Source of the DNA: Starkeya sp. ORNL1
GTDB lineage: Bacteria > Pseudomonadota > Alphaproteobacteria > Rhizobiales > Xanthobacteraceae
DNA length: 64,000 nt
Direction of reading: 5' to 3'
Assembly (NCBI RefSeq): GCF_012971745.1
Contig: NZ_CP048834.1
Coordinates: 6,085,001-6,149,000, forward strand
Under the pieces are notes generated by a model. It did no database searches, was not told the origin of the DNA, and worked only from the letters and a program-made list of their open reading frames with translations. The position numbers and the translations under genes were made by a program. Positions 9,149 through 16,963 of this stretch are shown piece by piece; the first letter of the stretch is position 1, and every line of letters begins with the position of its first letter.

Positions 9149-9161
9149 TCGTCGCGCTCCT

Positions 9162-9187
9162 GGAGCATATCCTTTAGAATATGCTCC
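9162..9187. repeat. 26-bp palindrome, dispersed-repeat type
   Basis: GGAGCATAT (9162-9170) and ATATGCTCC (9179-9187) form a perfect nine-base inverted repeat around an eight-base loop, between the small- and large-subunit genes of the dehydrogenase. The octamer-like CTTTAGAAT in the loop recurs at 9700-9708, just upstream of the small-subunit gene. It could act as a mRNA hairpin that sets subunit ratio. Confidence 0.75.
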
Positions 9188-9257
9188 AACTTGTTGAATC
9201 TAGAGTGTTTTCTTATCGATCGGATGTCTCCATCCGAACGGAAAGGGCTCTGGGTCG

Positions 9258-9686
9258 TCAGCCGGGCAGCTGCGACCAGTAGCCGGTTTCGCCGCCGCAA
9301 TTGCCCGGCGCCTTGGTGAAGCTAAGCGCCTGCCAGACCAGTGCGTGGTCGAAGGTGGCGACAGCTTCACCCTTGCCGGTCGAATAGACGCCGGAATACC
9401 AGGCGGCGACGATCGCATCGCCCAGCTCCCGGTCGGAAGTGGGATCCGCCACGAGGCGCTTGAGGGCGTCGCCATTGCCGGTGGCGATGAAGCCGCCGAG
9501 CAGGGTGGTCGCGACATCCCGGTCGACGAGTGAGGCGGGCGCGCCGGTGAGGGTCGTGGAGAGCGCGAGGAAGCCGTTGACGTCGAGGTCGCCGTCGGCC
9601 GCCGCGAATCCATTGGATCCGGCGGTCGCGAGCGCAGCGGCGAGGGCGCCCAGAATGGCATCGCGGCGGGTGAGAATCGGCGGCAT
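9258..9686 (-). CDS. FAD-SLDH-type small subunit with Tat signal
   Basis: This 142-residue protein has a twin-arginine signal near residues 6-12 (TRRDAILG) followed by an alanine-rich hydrophobic stretch, so it should be exported folded together with the GMC subunit. The remainder, with FLALSTTLTGAP and a C-terminal ALVWQALSFTKAPGNCGG, resembles the small subunit of FAD-containing sorbitol and related dehydrogenases. I chose the ATG at 9686, with AGG seven bases upstream, over a TTG two codons earlier. It is the first gene of a two-gene operon. Where the electrons go is unclear because no cytochrome c gene follows. Confidence 0.85.
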   Translation of the reverse strand: MPPILTRRDAILGALAAALATAGSNGFAAADGDLDVNGFLALSTTLTGAPASLVDRDVATTLLGGFIATGNGDALKRLVADPTSDRELGDAIVAAWYSGVYSTGKGEAVATFDHALVWQALSFTKAPGNCGGETGYWSQLPG

Positions 9687-9889
9687 GTCCAACCTGCTTC
9701 TTTAGAATGATTGGACATCAAGACGGCGCACCCGGCAATCGATCGTTGGGATTCGCCTTGCGCCGGTCGCTTCCTGTTCAAGCGTTGTCATATATTCCAT
9801 GGCTACCGTGCACTCGATGACCTGCTGGCCAGCGTTTACGATTGCGGCAAACCGCGCTAGCAGCGGGTCCGAGGGAGGATACGGATCCG

Positions 9890-11347
9890 ATGATGTTCGA
9901 GACAGCGGCGACCCCCGAGGGCGCCATCGACCGGTTGGAGACGCTCTACAGGGCAGCGCGGCGGGCGCTACGCCATGACCTGAACCGCTTCTTCGAGACC
10001 GGACAGGCGCCGTCCGCCGAGGAACGGGCGCGCTATCGCTACCCTCTGCTGCGCGTGACCTACCAGGCGGTGGTGCCGACGGTGGTGAGGACCCGGCGCG
10101 GCTATGCGAAGTTCGCGGTGCCGGGCGTCCACCAGACCACGGTGACCCAGCCCGCCGAATTCCGCTCCTATCTCCTCGATCAGTTGCGGCCGCTCGTCGA
10201 TGAGTATGGCGCAACCATCGAGACCGGCGTCAGCCGCCAGGAGATTCCCTACCCTTACGCACTCGACGGCGGCGATGAACTCGGGCGCGGCGACGTCACG
10301 GCCTCCGAGCTGGCGCGGCATTTCCCGACGCCGCTGCTGTCGCTGGTCGGCGACGAGATCGCCGACGGCACCTTCGAGCTGGTGGAGGGCGAGCCGCGCC
10401 CGCTCGCGCTGTTCGATGCCGTGCGCGTCGACTATTCGCTGCGCCGCCTCGTCCACTATACCGGGACAGACTGGCGAGCCTTCCAGTCCTGGATCCTGCT
10501 GACCAATTACCATCGCTATGTCGACCAGTTCGTCCGCTCCGGCCTTGCGGAGATCGAGGCGGGAACGGCCGAGGCACTGGTGACGCCGGCCGGCATTCGT
10601 ATCGACCGCGCCAGCATCGACGCCACTGCCGCCGAGCGCGTGATGTCCGCGCCCTGGCACCGTTTCCAGATGCCGGCCTACCATCTGGTGCGGGCCAGCG
10701 GGGCGGGCGTGACGCTGGTGAATATCGGCGTCGGCCCCTCCAACGCCAAGACCATCACCGACCACCTTGCGGTGCTACGGCCGCATTGCTGGCTGATGGT
10801 CGGCCATTGCGGGGGCCTGCGGCAGACGCAGGTCATCGGCGATTATGTGCTCGCCCACGCCTATCTGCGGCAGGACGGCATTCTCGACGAAGTCGTACCG
10901 CCCGACATCCCGATACCTGCACTTGCCGAAGTACAGGTGGCGCTGCAGCAGGCGGCGGCGGATGTCACCGGCGAGGGGGGCGACCTGCTCAAGCGGCGCC
11001 TGCGCACCGGCACCGTCGTCACGCAAGACGACCGGAACTGGGAATTGCGCTGGACCCAGGAACGTCGGCGCATCAACCTCTCGCGTGCCATCGCGGTGGA
11101 TATGGAATCCGGCACCGTCGCTGCGCAGGGCTACCGCCTGCGGGTGCCCTACGGCACCTTGCTGTGCGTGTCCGACAAGCCGCTGCATGGCGAGATCAAG
11201 CTGCCTGGCGCCGCCAACGCTTTCTATGAGCGCGCCGTCGGCGAGCATCTCAAGATCGGCCTCGCCGCGCTGGACAAGCTCAAGGAAGCCGGCGACATCA
11301 TCCATTCGCGCAAGCTCCGCTCCTTCGACGAGCCGCCCTTCCGCTGA
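9890..11347 (+). CDS. amn: AMP nucleosidase
   Basis: This cytoplasmic enzyme hydrolyses AMP to adenine and ribose 5-phosphate and so helps control the adenylate pool. I place the start at ATG 9890, giving 485 residues, almost the length of the E. coli enzyme. AGGGAGG lies about 11 bases upstream. A frame beginning with TTG at 9842 would only add a low-quality extension. The N-terminal AMN-specific domain (residues 1-170) is followed by a phosphorylase-like domain containing TLVNIGVGPSNAKT, WLMVGHCGGLR and VDMESGTVAAQGYR. The C-terminal HGEIKLPGAANAFYERAV is typical of Amn. It is a single gene with no obvious operon partner. Confidence 0.93.
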   Translation: MMFETAATPEGAIDRLETLYRAARRALRHDLNRFFETGQAPSAEERARYRYPLLRVTYQAVVPTVVRTRRGYAKFAVPGVHQTTVTQPAEFRSYLLDQLRPLVDEYGATIETGVSRQEIPYPYALDGGDELGRGDVTASELARHFPTPLLSLVGDEIADGTFELVEGEPRPLALFDAVRVDYSLRRLVHYTGTDWRAFQSWILLTNYHRYVDQFVRSGLAEIEAGTAEALVTPAGIRIDRASIDATAAERVMSAPWHRFQMPAYHLVRASGAGVTLVNIGVGPSNAKTITDHLAVLRPHCWLMVGHCGGLRQTQVIGDYVLAHAYLRQDGILDEVVPPDIPIPALAEVQVALQQAAADVTGEGGDLLKRRLRTGTVVTQDDRNWELRWTQERRRINLSRAIAVDMESGTVAAQGYRLRVPYGTLLCVSDKPLHGEIKLPGAANAFYERAVGEHLKIGLAALDKLKEAGDIIHSRKLRSFDEPPFR

Positions 11348-11493
11348 TATGCCCTTGCCTGGGCGTAGGCATGCCGGAGCCAAGGCCGCGCTCTATCCGA
11401 TCCGCGAACTGCGTGTTCGTCGTTTCGTGTTCACGGCGTCATCTCCTGCTGCCATTTCAGTGCGTCAATGGTTCCCGGCGTTGGCGGTCCCCA

Positions 11494-11519
11494 GGAACCG
11501 GCGCGCCATCGGAGCCGTT
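11494..11519 (+). promoter_or_regulatory. EcfG general-stress promoter
   Basis: GGAAC (11494-11498), a 17-base spacer and CGTT (11516-11519) match the EcfG consensus exactly, 31 bases upstream of the DUF2934 gene ATG at 11551. Confidence 0.8.
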
Positions 11520-11550
11520 GACCCACAAAGCGCAACCGATCGGGTGTGTC

Positions 11551-12021
11551 ATGGACGACCGCGAGCAACGTATCCGTGAGAAGGCATTCCAGCTCTGGCT
11601 GGAGGAGGGCCGGCCGGAGGGCCAGCAGGAGCGGCATTGGGCGCTCGCCAGCGAGCTGGTGGTGATCGAGGACAGCCAGATCGACACCAGCGTTCCGCTG
11701 GCGGAGATCCATGCCGGCGAGCCGGTCGTGCCGGTCGAGGTGCTGGAGAATGCCGGCGAATTCCCGGCCCTGACCGACCCGGGCGAAATGGCGATCCCGC
11801 ACAGCACCGAAGCGGCGGCACCCGAGGCCGAGCCGACGCTGGAGGCGCCGGCGCTTGCCGCTGAACCGCCGCTTGAGGGGTCGCAGGCCGACATCCCGCC
11901 GGCACGGGAGGAGGGGGCAGCCGTGGCGCCTGAGGCGGTCGAGCCGACACCGGCGGAGCCGGCCAAAAGCGGGTCGATCTGGGAAAGCCTCGGCCTCGGC
12001 CGGAGCAGCAAGAGTTCCTGA
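11551..12021 (+). CDS. DUF2934 protein with acidic Ala/Pro-rich tail
   Basis: A 156-residue soluble protein. Residues 1-35 match the DUF2934 pattern (REQRIREKAFQLWLEEGRP, then HWALASEL), a short helical motif widespread in rhizobia. The remaining 120 residues are low-complexity, rich in Glu, Ala and Pro, and probably disordered. The ATG follows a consensus EcfG promoter by 31 bases, so general-stress induction is likely; the longer frame starting at 11371 would contain that promoter and is rejected. Function unknown. It may be a small stress or regulatory protein. Confidence 0.8.
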   Translation: MDDREQRIREKAFQLWLEEGRPEGQQERHWALASELVVIEDSQIDTSVPLAEIHAGEPVVPVEVLENAGEFPALTDPGEMAIPHSTEAAAPEAEPTLEAPALAAEPPLEGSQADIPPAREEGAAVAPEAVEPTPAEPAKSGSIWESLGLGRSSKSS

Positions 12022-12046
12022 CGCCCGGTGCAGGGTAGCCGGTACG

Positions 12047-12061
12047 GCCCGCCGGCCGGGC
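12047..12061 (+). terminator. Weak hairpin after the DUF2934 gene
   Basis: GCCCG (12047-12051) and CGGGC (12057-12061) can pair around CCGGC, followed by GTTCATTT. The stem is short and the T-run broken. A second, eight-base hairpin follows at 12087-12120. Confidence 0.35.
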
Positions 12062-12086
12062 GTTCATTTCCGTCTGGCCCCACGAA

Positions 12087-12120
12087 CTTATCGCTCAGAT
12101 GATCCCATCCGGGCGATAAG
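12087..12120. repeat. Inverted repeat between convergent genes
   Basis: CTTATCGC (12087-12094) and GCGATAAG (12113-12120) are perfect inverted arms with an 18-base loop, lying between the convergent DUF2934 and PhnA-domain genes. It could end transcription from both sides, but there is no clear T-run. Confidence 0.5.
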
Positions 12121-12123
12121 ACT

Positions 12124-12426
12124 CTAGGCTTTCCTTACGAATTCGGCGCGCAGGACCAGTCCCTTGATGCCCGGATAGCGACAATCAATCTCCTGCTCGT
12201 CGCCCGTCAGATAGATGGTCTTGATCACCGTTCCGCGCTTGAGCGTCTGATTGGCGCCCTTGACCGGGAGATCCTTGATCAGCACCACGCTGTCGCCGTC
12301 GCTGAGCAGGTTGCCTACGGAGTCGCGCACCTGGACGCCGGCCGCTTGAGCTTTCAGGGCTGCGTCGGTGGGGCTGAGCCACTCACCCGTCGCTTCATCA
12401 TAGACGTAGTCGCCGTCCGTACTCAT
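12124..12426 (-). CDS. PhnA-domain protein
   Basis: A 100-residue protein whose second half (VRDSVGNLLSDGDSVVLIKDLPVKG, then LKRGTVIKTIYL, EIDCRYPGIKGLVLRAEFVRKA) is the PhnA C-terminal domain almost throughout. The N-terminal zinc-ribbon of full PhnA (four cysteines) is absent and replaced by YVYDEATGEWLSP. Despite the name, PhnA proteins are not shown to act in phosphonate breakdown; the domain is a small SH3-like fold of unknown role. Single gene, convergent with the DUF2934 gene. Confidence 0.85.
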   Translation of the reverse strand: MSTDGDYVYDEATGEWLSPTDAALKAQAAGVQVRDSVGNLLSDGDSVVLIKDLPVKGANQTLKRGTVIKTIYLTGDEQEIDCRYPGIKGLVLRAEFVRKA

Positions 12427-12566
12427 TCATTCTCACCGCGTCACATCCGATGGCGGCATCATAAGCGAAGGTTCGGCGAACCCCCACCTTGATGTCCCCT
12501 GGGCGCGCATGCCCCGGCACTCTTGGTCCGGTCAACAGGCCTGGACCACGCCGAGCGCAGGAGAGC

Positions 12567-12588
12567 CTGTATCGAACCCCGGATACAG
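12567..12588. promoter_or_regulatory. Inverted repeat upstream of the Pvc16-like gene
   Basis: CTGTATC (12567-12573) and GATACAG (12582-12588) form a perfect seven-base inverted repeat 51 bases before the ATG at 12640. A smaller one, GGTTC-GGC-GAACC, lies at 12470-12482. Either could be an operator; I cannot name the factor. Confidence 0.4.
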
Positions 12589-12639
12589 TATTAAGGTCGA
12601 ACCTTCTTGCCGACCGGCGAGCAATGACGGAGGAGCCCA

Positions 12640-13209
12640 ATGTTCATCGAGTTCGCGTCCGTGACCTCGGCCTTGCGCGGGCTGCTGCGCGACGGGCTGG
12701 GCGATGATGTCGTGCTGTCGAGCCGGCCGATCGACGAATTGCTCAGCCAGCCCGCCGGGCGCAACACGCTCAATGTACTGATGCTGTCGACGTCGCCGAT
12801 GCGCAGTTCTGCGTCGCTGCCCTCGCTTGCCGCGGGCAGTCGCCTTCGACCGGCGCCGACCTTCGAGCTGCTCTATCTCGTCACGGCGCTCGGCACCGAG
12901 GATCTGATGGCCGAGGTGCTGCTGGAGCACGCGGCGCGGCGGTTCAGCGACATCGCGGTCCTGACGTCGGCACGGGCCGGCCTGTCCCTCGCGACCGATG
13001 GCGCGCCGCTGATCGGAACGGAACGGGCGGACTGGGTAGAGCATGACGGGCGCCTCGCCATCACGCCCTTCGCCGCCGATCTGCCGACCTGGCTCAGTGT
13101 CTGGTCGACCTTGCGATCCAGTTGGCGCCTGTCGGCGATGTACACGGTCTCGCCGGTGGCGCTGGCGCCGGGCGACACCACCCCGCCGGTGCTGGACCGG
13201 CTGGGCTGA
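12640..13209 (+). CDS. Orphan Pvc16/DUF4255-like protein
   Basis: A 189-residue protein that resembles the N-terminal domain of Pvc16/DUF4255, a cap-associated component of phage-tail-like contractile injection systems. The match includes the opening FASVTSALRGLLRDGLGD, LNVLMLSTSPMR, the central FELLYLVTALGTEDLMAEVLL with AARRF, and the C-terminal LSVWSTLRSSWRLSAMYTVSPVAL. No sheath, tube, baseplate or ATPase gene is near, so this copy is an orphan. It ends six bases before the antiporter gene and may share its transcript. The ribosome site GGAGG sits about six bases before the ATG. The family assignment is from pattern memory and needs a profile search. Confidence 0.6.
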   Translation: MFIEFASVTSALRGLLRDGLGDDVVLSSRPIDELLSQPAGRNTLNVLMLSTSPMRSSASLPSLAAGSRLRPAPTFELLYLVTALGTEDLMAEVLLEHAARRFSDIAVLTSARAGLSLATDGAPLIGTERADWVEHDGRLAITPFAADLPTWLSVWSTLRSSWRLSAMYTVSPVALAPGDTTPPVLDRLG

Positions 13210-13215
13210 ACACCC

Positions 13216-14753
13216 ATGGCGCTGTTCGAGAGCATGCTGGTCCTGGTGACGCTCGCCGTCATCCTGCTGCAGGTCTCGCGGCGCCTGTCGATTGCCTATC
13301 CGACGATGCTGGCCTTTGCTGGCGCGGTGGTCGCGGCGTTGCCCTTCGCGCCCGAGATCAGGATCGAGCCGGAACTGATGCTGGCGCTGTTCGTGGCGCC
13401 GGCGCTGCTCGATGCCGGCTATGATTTTCCGCCGCGTGCGGTGCTGCGCAACTGGCTGCCACTGCTGGCGCTCGCCGCGGCGGCGGTGCTGCTCACGACA
13501 GCCGCCGTCGCCTGGGTCGGCGTTGCGCTTGCCGGATTGCCGCTGGCGGCGGCGATCGCGCTGGGCGCCATCGTCGCGCCGCCGGACGCCGCGGCCGCCA
13601 CCGCCATGCTCGGCCGGTTCTCGCTGCCGCGCCGCACCGTCACCGTGCTGAAGGGCGAGAGCCTGCTCAATGATGCGGTCGCGCTGCTGATCTTCACCGC
13701 CGCCGTCGGCATGGCGAGCGGCCCGACGGAGGCCGGGCTGATGCGCGAGCTGGCACTGGCGGCGCCGGGCGGCGTGCTGTTCGGTCTCGCGGCGGGCGCG
13801 GCGTACCTTGCCGTCTACGGCTTTCTCGCCGGGACGTTGGGCGGCACGGTATTCAGCTTCGTCGCCACCTTCGGCGTCTGGATCATCGCCGAGCGGCTGC
13901 ATTTGTCCGCCATCCTGCCGTGGTCGCCTGCGGCATGACGATTGCGCGCTACATTCCAGAGCGGCAGACGGCGCTGGAGCGGGTGCATGCCTATGCGGTG
14001 TGGGAGGCGGTGGTCTTTCTGCTCAATGTGCTCGCCTTCCTGCTGATGGGATTGCAGGCACGGGCCATCGTCACTCGGCTCGACCCGGGCCAGCTCGGCC
14101 GCGCGCTGGCCTTTGCCGCGGTGGTTCTCGCGGTGGTCATACTGGTCCGCGTCGTCTGGGTGATGCTCTATAACCGCGCGATCAACCTGGTCTACGTGGC
14201 GATCGGCAAGCCGGGTGCGCCGACGCTGGCACAGGGGATCATCGTCTCCTGGTGCGGCATGCGCGGGCTGGTGACACTGGCGACGGCTTTGGCGCTGCCC
14301 TTCGACTTCCCGGGCCGTGACCTGATCGTGCTGAGCGCCCTGGCGGTGGTACTCGGCACGCTCGTTCTCCAGGGGCTGACGCTGGGACCGTTGATCCAGA
14401 TGCTGCGATTCCCGCCCGACAAATCGTTCGACGCGGAACTCGCCAGTTCGCGGGTGAAGTTGCTGGACGCTGCGATTGCCGATCTGGACGGCCGGAACGA
14501 TGAAGCCACCATGCAGCAGCGCGACATGTACGAGGCCGATCGCGCCATCGCGCTGAAGGGCAAGAACCCGCGCGCGCTCTCCCCCACCGATGATCTCCGC
14601 CGCCAGAGCATCGCCACCAAACGGCACGAGCTCGCCCGCATGCGCCGCCACGGCGAGATCGAAGACGATGTGTTCCACGCGATGGAGCAGGAGCTGGACT
14701 GGGCGGAGCTCGCCGTGGCGGCGCCGGCGGATCGGGAGATCGTCGAGTCCTGA
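13216..14753 (+). pseudogene. Na+/H+ antiporter (CPA1-type), frameshifted
   Basis: Two frames together encode one CPA1-family sodium/proton antiporter of about 512 residues. The first frame (13216-13938) covers the N-terminal transmembrane helices, including APPDAAAATAM and ESLLNDAVALLIF, and ends after ERLHLSAILPWSPAA. The second frame continues from about 13920 with VVACGMTIARYIPE, more helices, the GMRGLVTLATALALPF segment and a cytoplasmic tail of about 110 residues. Loss of one base near 13915-13919 explains the break, because the family expects LSAILTVVACGMT here. It may be a real inactivating mutation or a sequencing error. The rest of both halves is well conserved, which favours a recent event or an error. 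Confidence 0.85.
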
Positions 14754-14779
14754 GAGCCTGACCGAAAACTCCAGTACGC

Positions 14780-14867
14780 CCTCATCCCCGGACTTGATCC
14801 GGGGATCCAGACTTCGACCGGGTGCATGCGGAGGGGCTGGATCGCCGGATCAAGTCCGGGGATGAGG
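14780..14867. repeat. Large palindromic intergenic repeat
   Basis: Two 31-base arms (14780-14810 and 14837-14867) are inverted copies with one mismatch, separated by 26 bases. Each arm itself contains the small palindrome CCCCGGA-CTTGA-TCCGGGG or its near copy. Sequences of this type are common intergenic repeats in Hyphomicrobiales genomes. It lies just after the antiporter gene and may also stop transcription. Confidence 0.85.
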
Positions 14868-14948
14868 GTGGAAAGGTGGCTCCTTCAACGGATAAGTCGA
14901 ATTATGAGAAGGCTCTGAGGTACCCAGCGCCCGGTCACTCTGGATCGC

Positions 14949-14971
14949 ATATTTCAATTATCTTGAAATAT
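14949..14971. promoter_or_regulatory. Operator palindrome upstream of arsR-type gene
   Basis: ATATTTCAA (14949-14957) and TTGAAATAT (14963-14971) are perfect nine-base inverted arms around TTATC, ending 25 bases before the regulator's ATG. Size and A+T content match ArsR/SmtB-family operators, so autoregulation is likely. Confidence 0.75.
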
Positions 14972-14996
14972 TGAAAATCCTGGATAGGGTGAACTG

Positions 14997-15305
14997 ATGG
15001 TTCGCTCCCATCATCACCCTTCGTTCGATGACCTGACGCTCGATGGCGTGCTTCACGCGCTGTCGGACCCGACCCGGCGCGACATCGTCGTGAAGCTGCT
15101 GGCGGAAGGCCCCATGAATTGCGGCGACGCCTGCAAGACGCTGCCGCCGTCCACGGTGCATCATCATCACCGCATCCTGCGGGAGGCGGGGCTGATCCGT
15201 TCGGAACGGAAGGGAGTTGAAGTCGTCAACAGCATCCGGCGGAGCGACGTCGATAGCCGCTTCCCCGGACTGCTGGATGCCATTCTCGGCCAGCACAGCG
15301 CATAG
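14997..15305 (+). CDS. ArsR-family transcriptional regulator
   Basis: A 102-residue winged-helix protein of the ArsR family, with HALSDPTRRDIVVKLL and a recognition helix of unusual composition (STVHHHHRILREAGLI). It is probably a repressor binding the palindrome just upstream. Two cysteines (Cys42 and Cys46, in MNCGDACK) fall where some ArsR proteins bind metal or sense redox state, and histidines cluster at residues 5-7 and 55-58. This suggests, without proving, metal or redox sensing. The next gene, an aldo/keto reductase, follows after 11 bases and is probably its target and operon partner. Confidence 0.88.
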   Translation: MVRSHHHPSFDDLTLDGVLHALSDPTRRDIVVKLLAEGPMNCGDACKTLPPSTVHHHHRILREAGLIRSERKGVEVVNSIRRSDVDSRFPGLLDAILGQHSA

Positions 15306-15316
15306 GAAATCCTGCT

Positions 15317-16348
15317 ATGGAATATCGGCAACTCGGACGTTCGGGCCTCAAGGTGCCCGCGCTCAGCTTCGGCACCGGCACTTTCGGTGGAACCAATGAG
15401 TTCTTCCAGCGCTGGGGCCAGACCGACGTCGCGGAAGCGACCCGCCTCGTCGATCTCTGCCTCGACGCCGGCGTGAATTTCTTCGACACGGCGGATGTCT
15501 ATTCGCAGGGCGCGTCGGAGGAGATACTCGGCCAGGCGCTGAAGGGCCGGCGCGACAAGGCGCTGATCTCCACCAAGGCGACGTTTGCGTTCGGCGAGGG
15601 TCCGAACGACGTCGGCTCCTCGCGCTACCATATCGTGCGCGCCTGCGAGGCGAGCCTGAAGCGGCTCGGCACCGACCATATCGACCTTTATTTCATGCAC
15701 GGTTTCGACGCGCTGACCCCGGTCGAGGAGACGCTGCGCGCGCTCGACGACCTCGTGTCGAGCGGCAAGATCTCCTATATCGGCGCCTCCAATTTCTCCG
15801 GCTGGCATTTGATGAAGTCGTTGGCGACCTCGGAGAAGTACGGCCTCGCCCGTTATGTGGTCTATCAGGGCTACTACTCGCTGATCGACCGCGACTATGA
15901 GTGGGAGCTGATGCCGCTCGGGCTCGACCAGGGCGTCGGGCTGATGGTGTGGAGCCCGCTCGGCTGGGGCCGCCTCACCGGCAAGATCCGCCGCGGCCAG
16001 GCGCCGACCAGTGGGCGCATCGCTTCCGGCGGCGACGAGCGCGGACCGATCGTCGATGACGAGCATCTGTTCAAGGTGGTCGATGTGCTCGACGAGATCG
16101 CCAAGGAACTCGGCAAGAGCGTGCCGCAGGTCGCGCTGAACTGGCTGCTGCAGCGCCCGACCGTCGCCAACATCGTGGTCGGCGCCCGCAACGAGGAACA
16201 GCTCAAGCAGAATCTCGGTGCCGTGGGCTGGTCGCTCTCCGCGGAGCAGGTGGCCCGGCTCGATGCCGCCAGCCACAAGACGCCGGCCTATCCCTATTGG
16301 CACCAGCGCGGCTTCGACGAGCGCAATCCCAAGCCGACGAGCTGGTGA
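15317..16348 (+). CDS. Aldo/keto reductase
   Basis: A 343-residue NADPH-dependent reductase with the TIM-barrel aldo/keto reductase fold. The catalytic tetrad is visible: Asp and Tyr in FFDTADVYSQG, Lys in ALISTKATF and His in LYFMHGFD. SRYHIVRACEASLKRLG and the C-terminal IVVGARNEEQLKQNL are typical. It would reduce an aldehyde or ketone in the cytoplasm; the substrate is unknown. It is 11 bases behind the ArsR-type gene and so probably induced when that repressor releases its operator. A strong hairpin at 16358-16389 ends the transcript. Confidence 0.92.
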   Translation: MEYRQLGRSGLKVPALSFGTGTFGGTNEFFQRWGQTDVAEATRLVDLCLDAGVNFFDTADVYSQGASEEILGQALKGRRDKALISTKATFAFGEGPNDVGSSRYHIVRACEASLKRLGTDHIDLYFMHGFDALTPVEETLRALDDLVSSGKISYIGASNFSGWHLMKSLATSEKYGLARYVVYQGYYSLIDRDYEWELMPLGLDQGVGLMVWSPLGWGRLTGKIRRGQAPTSGRIASGGDERGPIVDDEHLFKVVDVLDEIAKELGKSVPQVALNWLLQRPTVANIVVGARNEEQLKQNLGAVGWSLSAEQVARLDAASHKTPAYPYWHQRGFDERNPKPTSW

Positions 16349-16357
16349 GACGAAGAA

Positions 16358-16389
16358 CCTCCGGGCCGCGGCGTGCCGCGGCCCGGAGG
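16358..16389. terminator. Strong GC hairpin between convergent genes
   Basis: CCTCCGGGCCGCGG (16358-16371) and CCGCGGCCCGGAGG (16376-16389) form a perfect 14-bp stem with a four-base loop, between the reductase stop and the convergent small gene ending at 16403. No long T-run, but position and stability suggest a bidirectional terminator. Confidence 0.65.
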
Positions 16390-16402
16390 TGTTAAGCCTG
16401 GA

Positions 16403-16663
16403 TCAGCGGCTGCGGCGGTTGCTCTCGATCTGGCGCGCAATGTAGGGCTCGACGCCCTGCACCGGTGCCGGCCCGGCCGACGTGGCATTGCGCCCCTCGG
16501 TCACGGGCGCGGCGTGCACCGGCGCCTGCCCATGGTTGACGCGGCCGACGCTCTGCTTCCAGCCGTCGCCCCAGGTGCGGTCGCGGCCCGCGGCGTCCGC
16601 CGCGGTAGCAAGGCCGAGGATCGTGGCGGCAGCCAGAGCAATGGTGAGGATGGTGGTCTTCAT
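16403..16663 (-). CDS. Small exported protein of unknown function
   Basis: An 86-residue protein. The ATG at 16663 has GGGAG at seven bases and opens a clean signal peptide (MKTTILTIALAAATILGLATAADAA), so the product is likely periplasmic. A frame reaching 16807 is longer but lacks these signs. The mature part is short, basic and hydrophilic (GRDRTWGDGWKQSVGRVNHG, C-terminal RQIESNRRSR) with no cysteine. No family recognised. Confidence 0.7.
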   Translation of the reverse strand: MKTTILTIALAAATILGLATAADAAGRDRTWGDGWKQSVGRVNHGQAPVHAAPVTEGRNATSAGPAPVQGVEPYIARQIESNRRSR

Positions 16664-16963
16664 GGTCGTATCTCCCGTCCAAGGCCCGGGGCCTCGGAGC
16701 GCTATGAGGGTGTTGCCGAACGCGGCAACGAACATGGCGAGGAGAATGGCTTCCGATACCGCATCGGTAAACAGGCTGCAGAGCAACGCACTGTTTCCGA
16801 TAAGCATATAATCAGGTCTTGAAATTGCGGATACGTTATCAGTTCTACATATTGTTACAGTCGTCGCTCAAATATTGTTGATATGGCGCAACGGTAGCGT
16901 TTTTTGGACTCGTTAGCACTTGACGGTGATTGTCTCGGCCGGTGTCAGGCCGGTCCGTCCTGC
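16664..16963. other. Intergenic region, hairpin but no gene seen
   Basis: About 300 bases without a supported gene. GTTGCCG (16712-16718) and CGGCAAC (16723-16729) form a perfect seven-base hairpin about 50 bases upstream of the small exported gene. The right half (16800-16900) is A+T-rich, unlike its surroundings, and could hold promoters; I cannot assign one. A hydrophobic frame at 16664-16807 has no ribosome site and is not called. Confidence 0.5.

Noticed and set aside
9842..9889. TTG start for amn at 9842
   Set aside because: It adds 16 residues without family match. The ATG at 9890 gives the usual length and has a ribosome site.
16664..16807. Upstream extension of the small exported protein gene
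   Set aside because: The ATG at 16663 has a ribosome site and opens a signal peptide, while the extension has neither.
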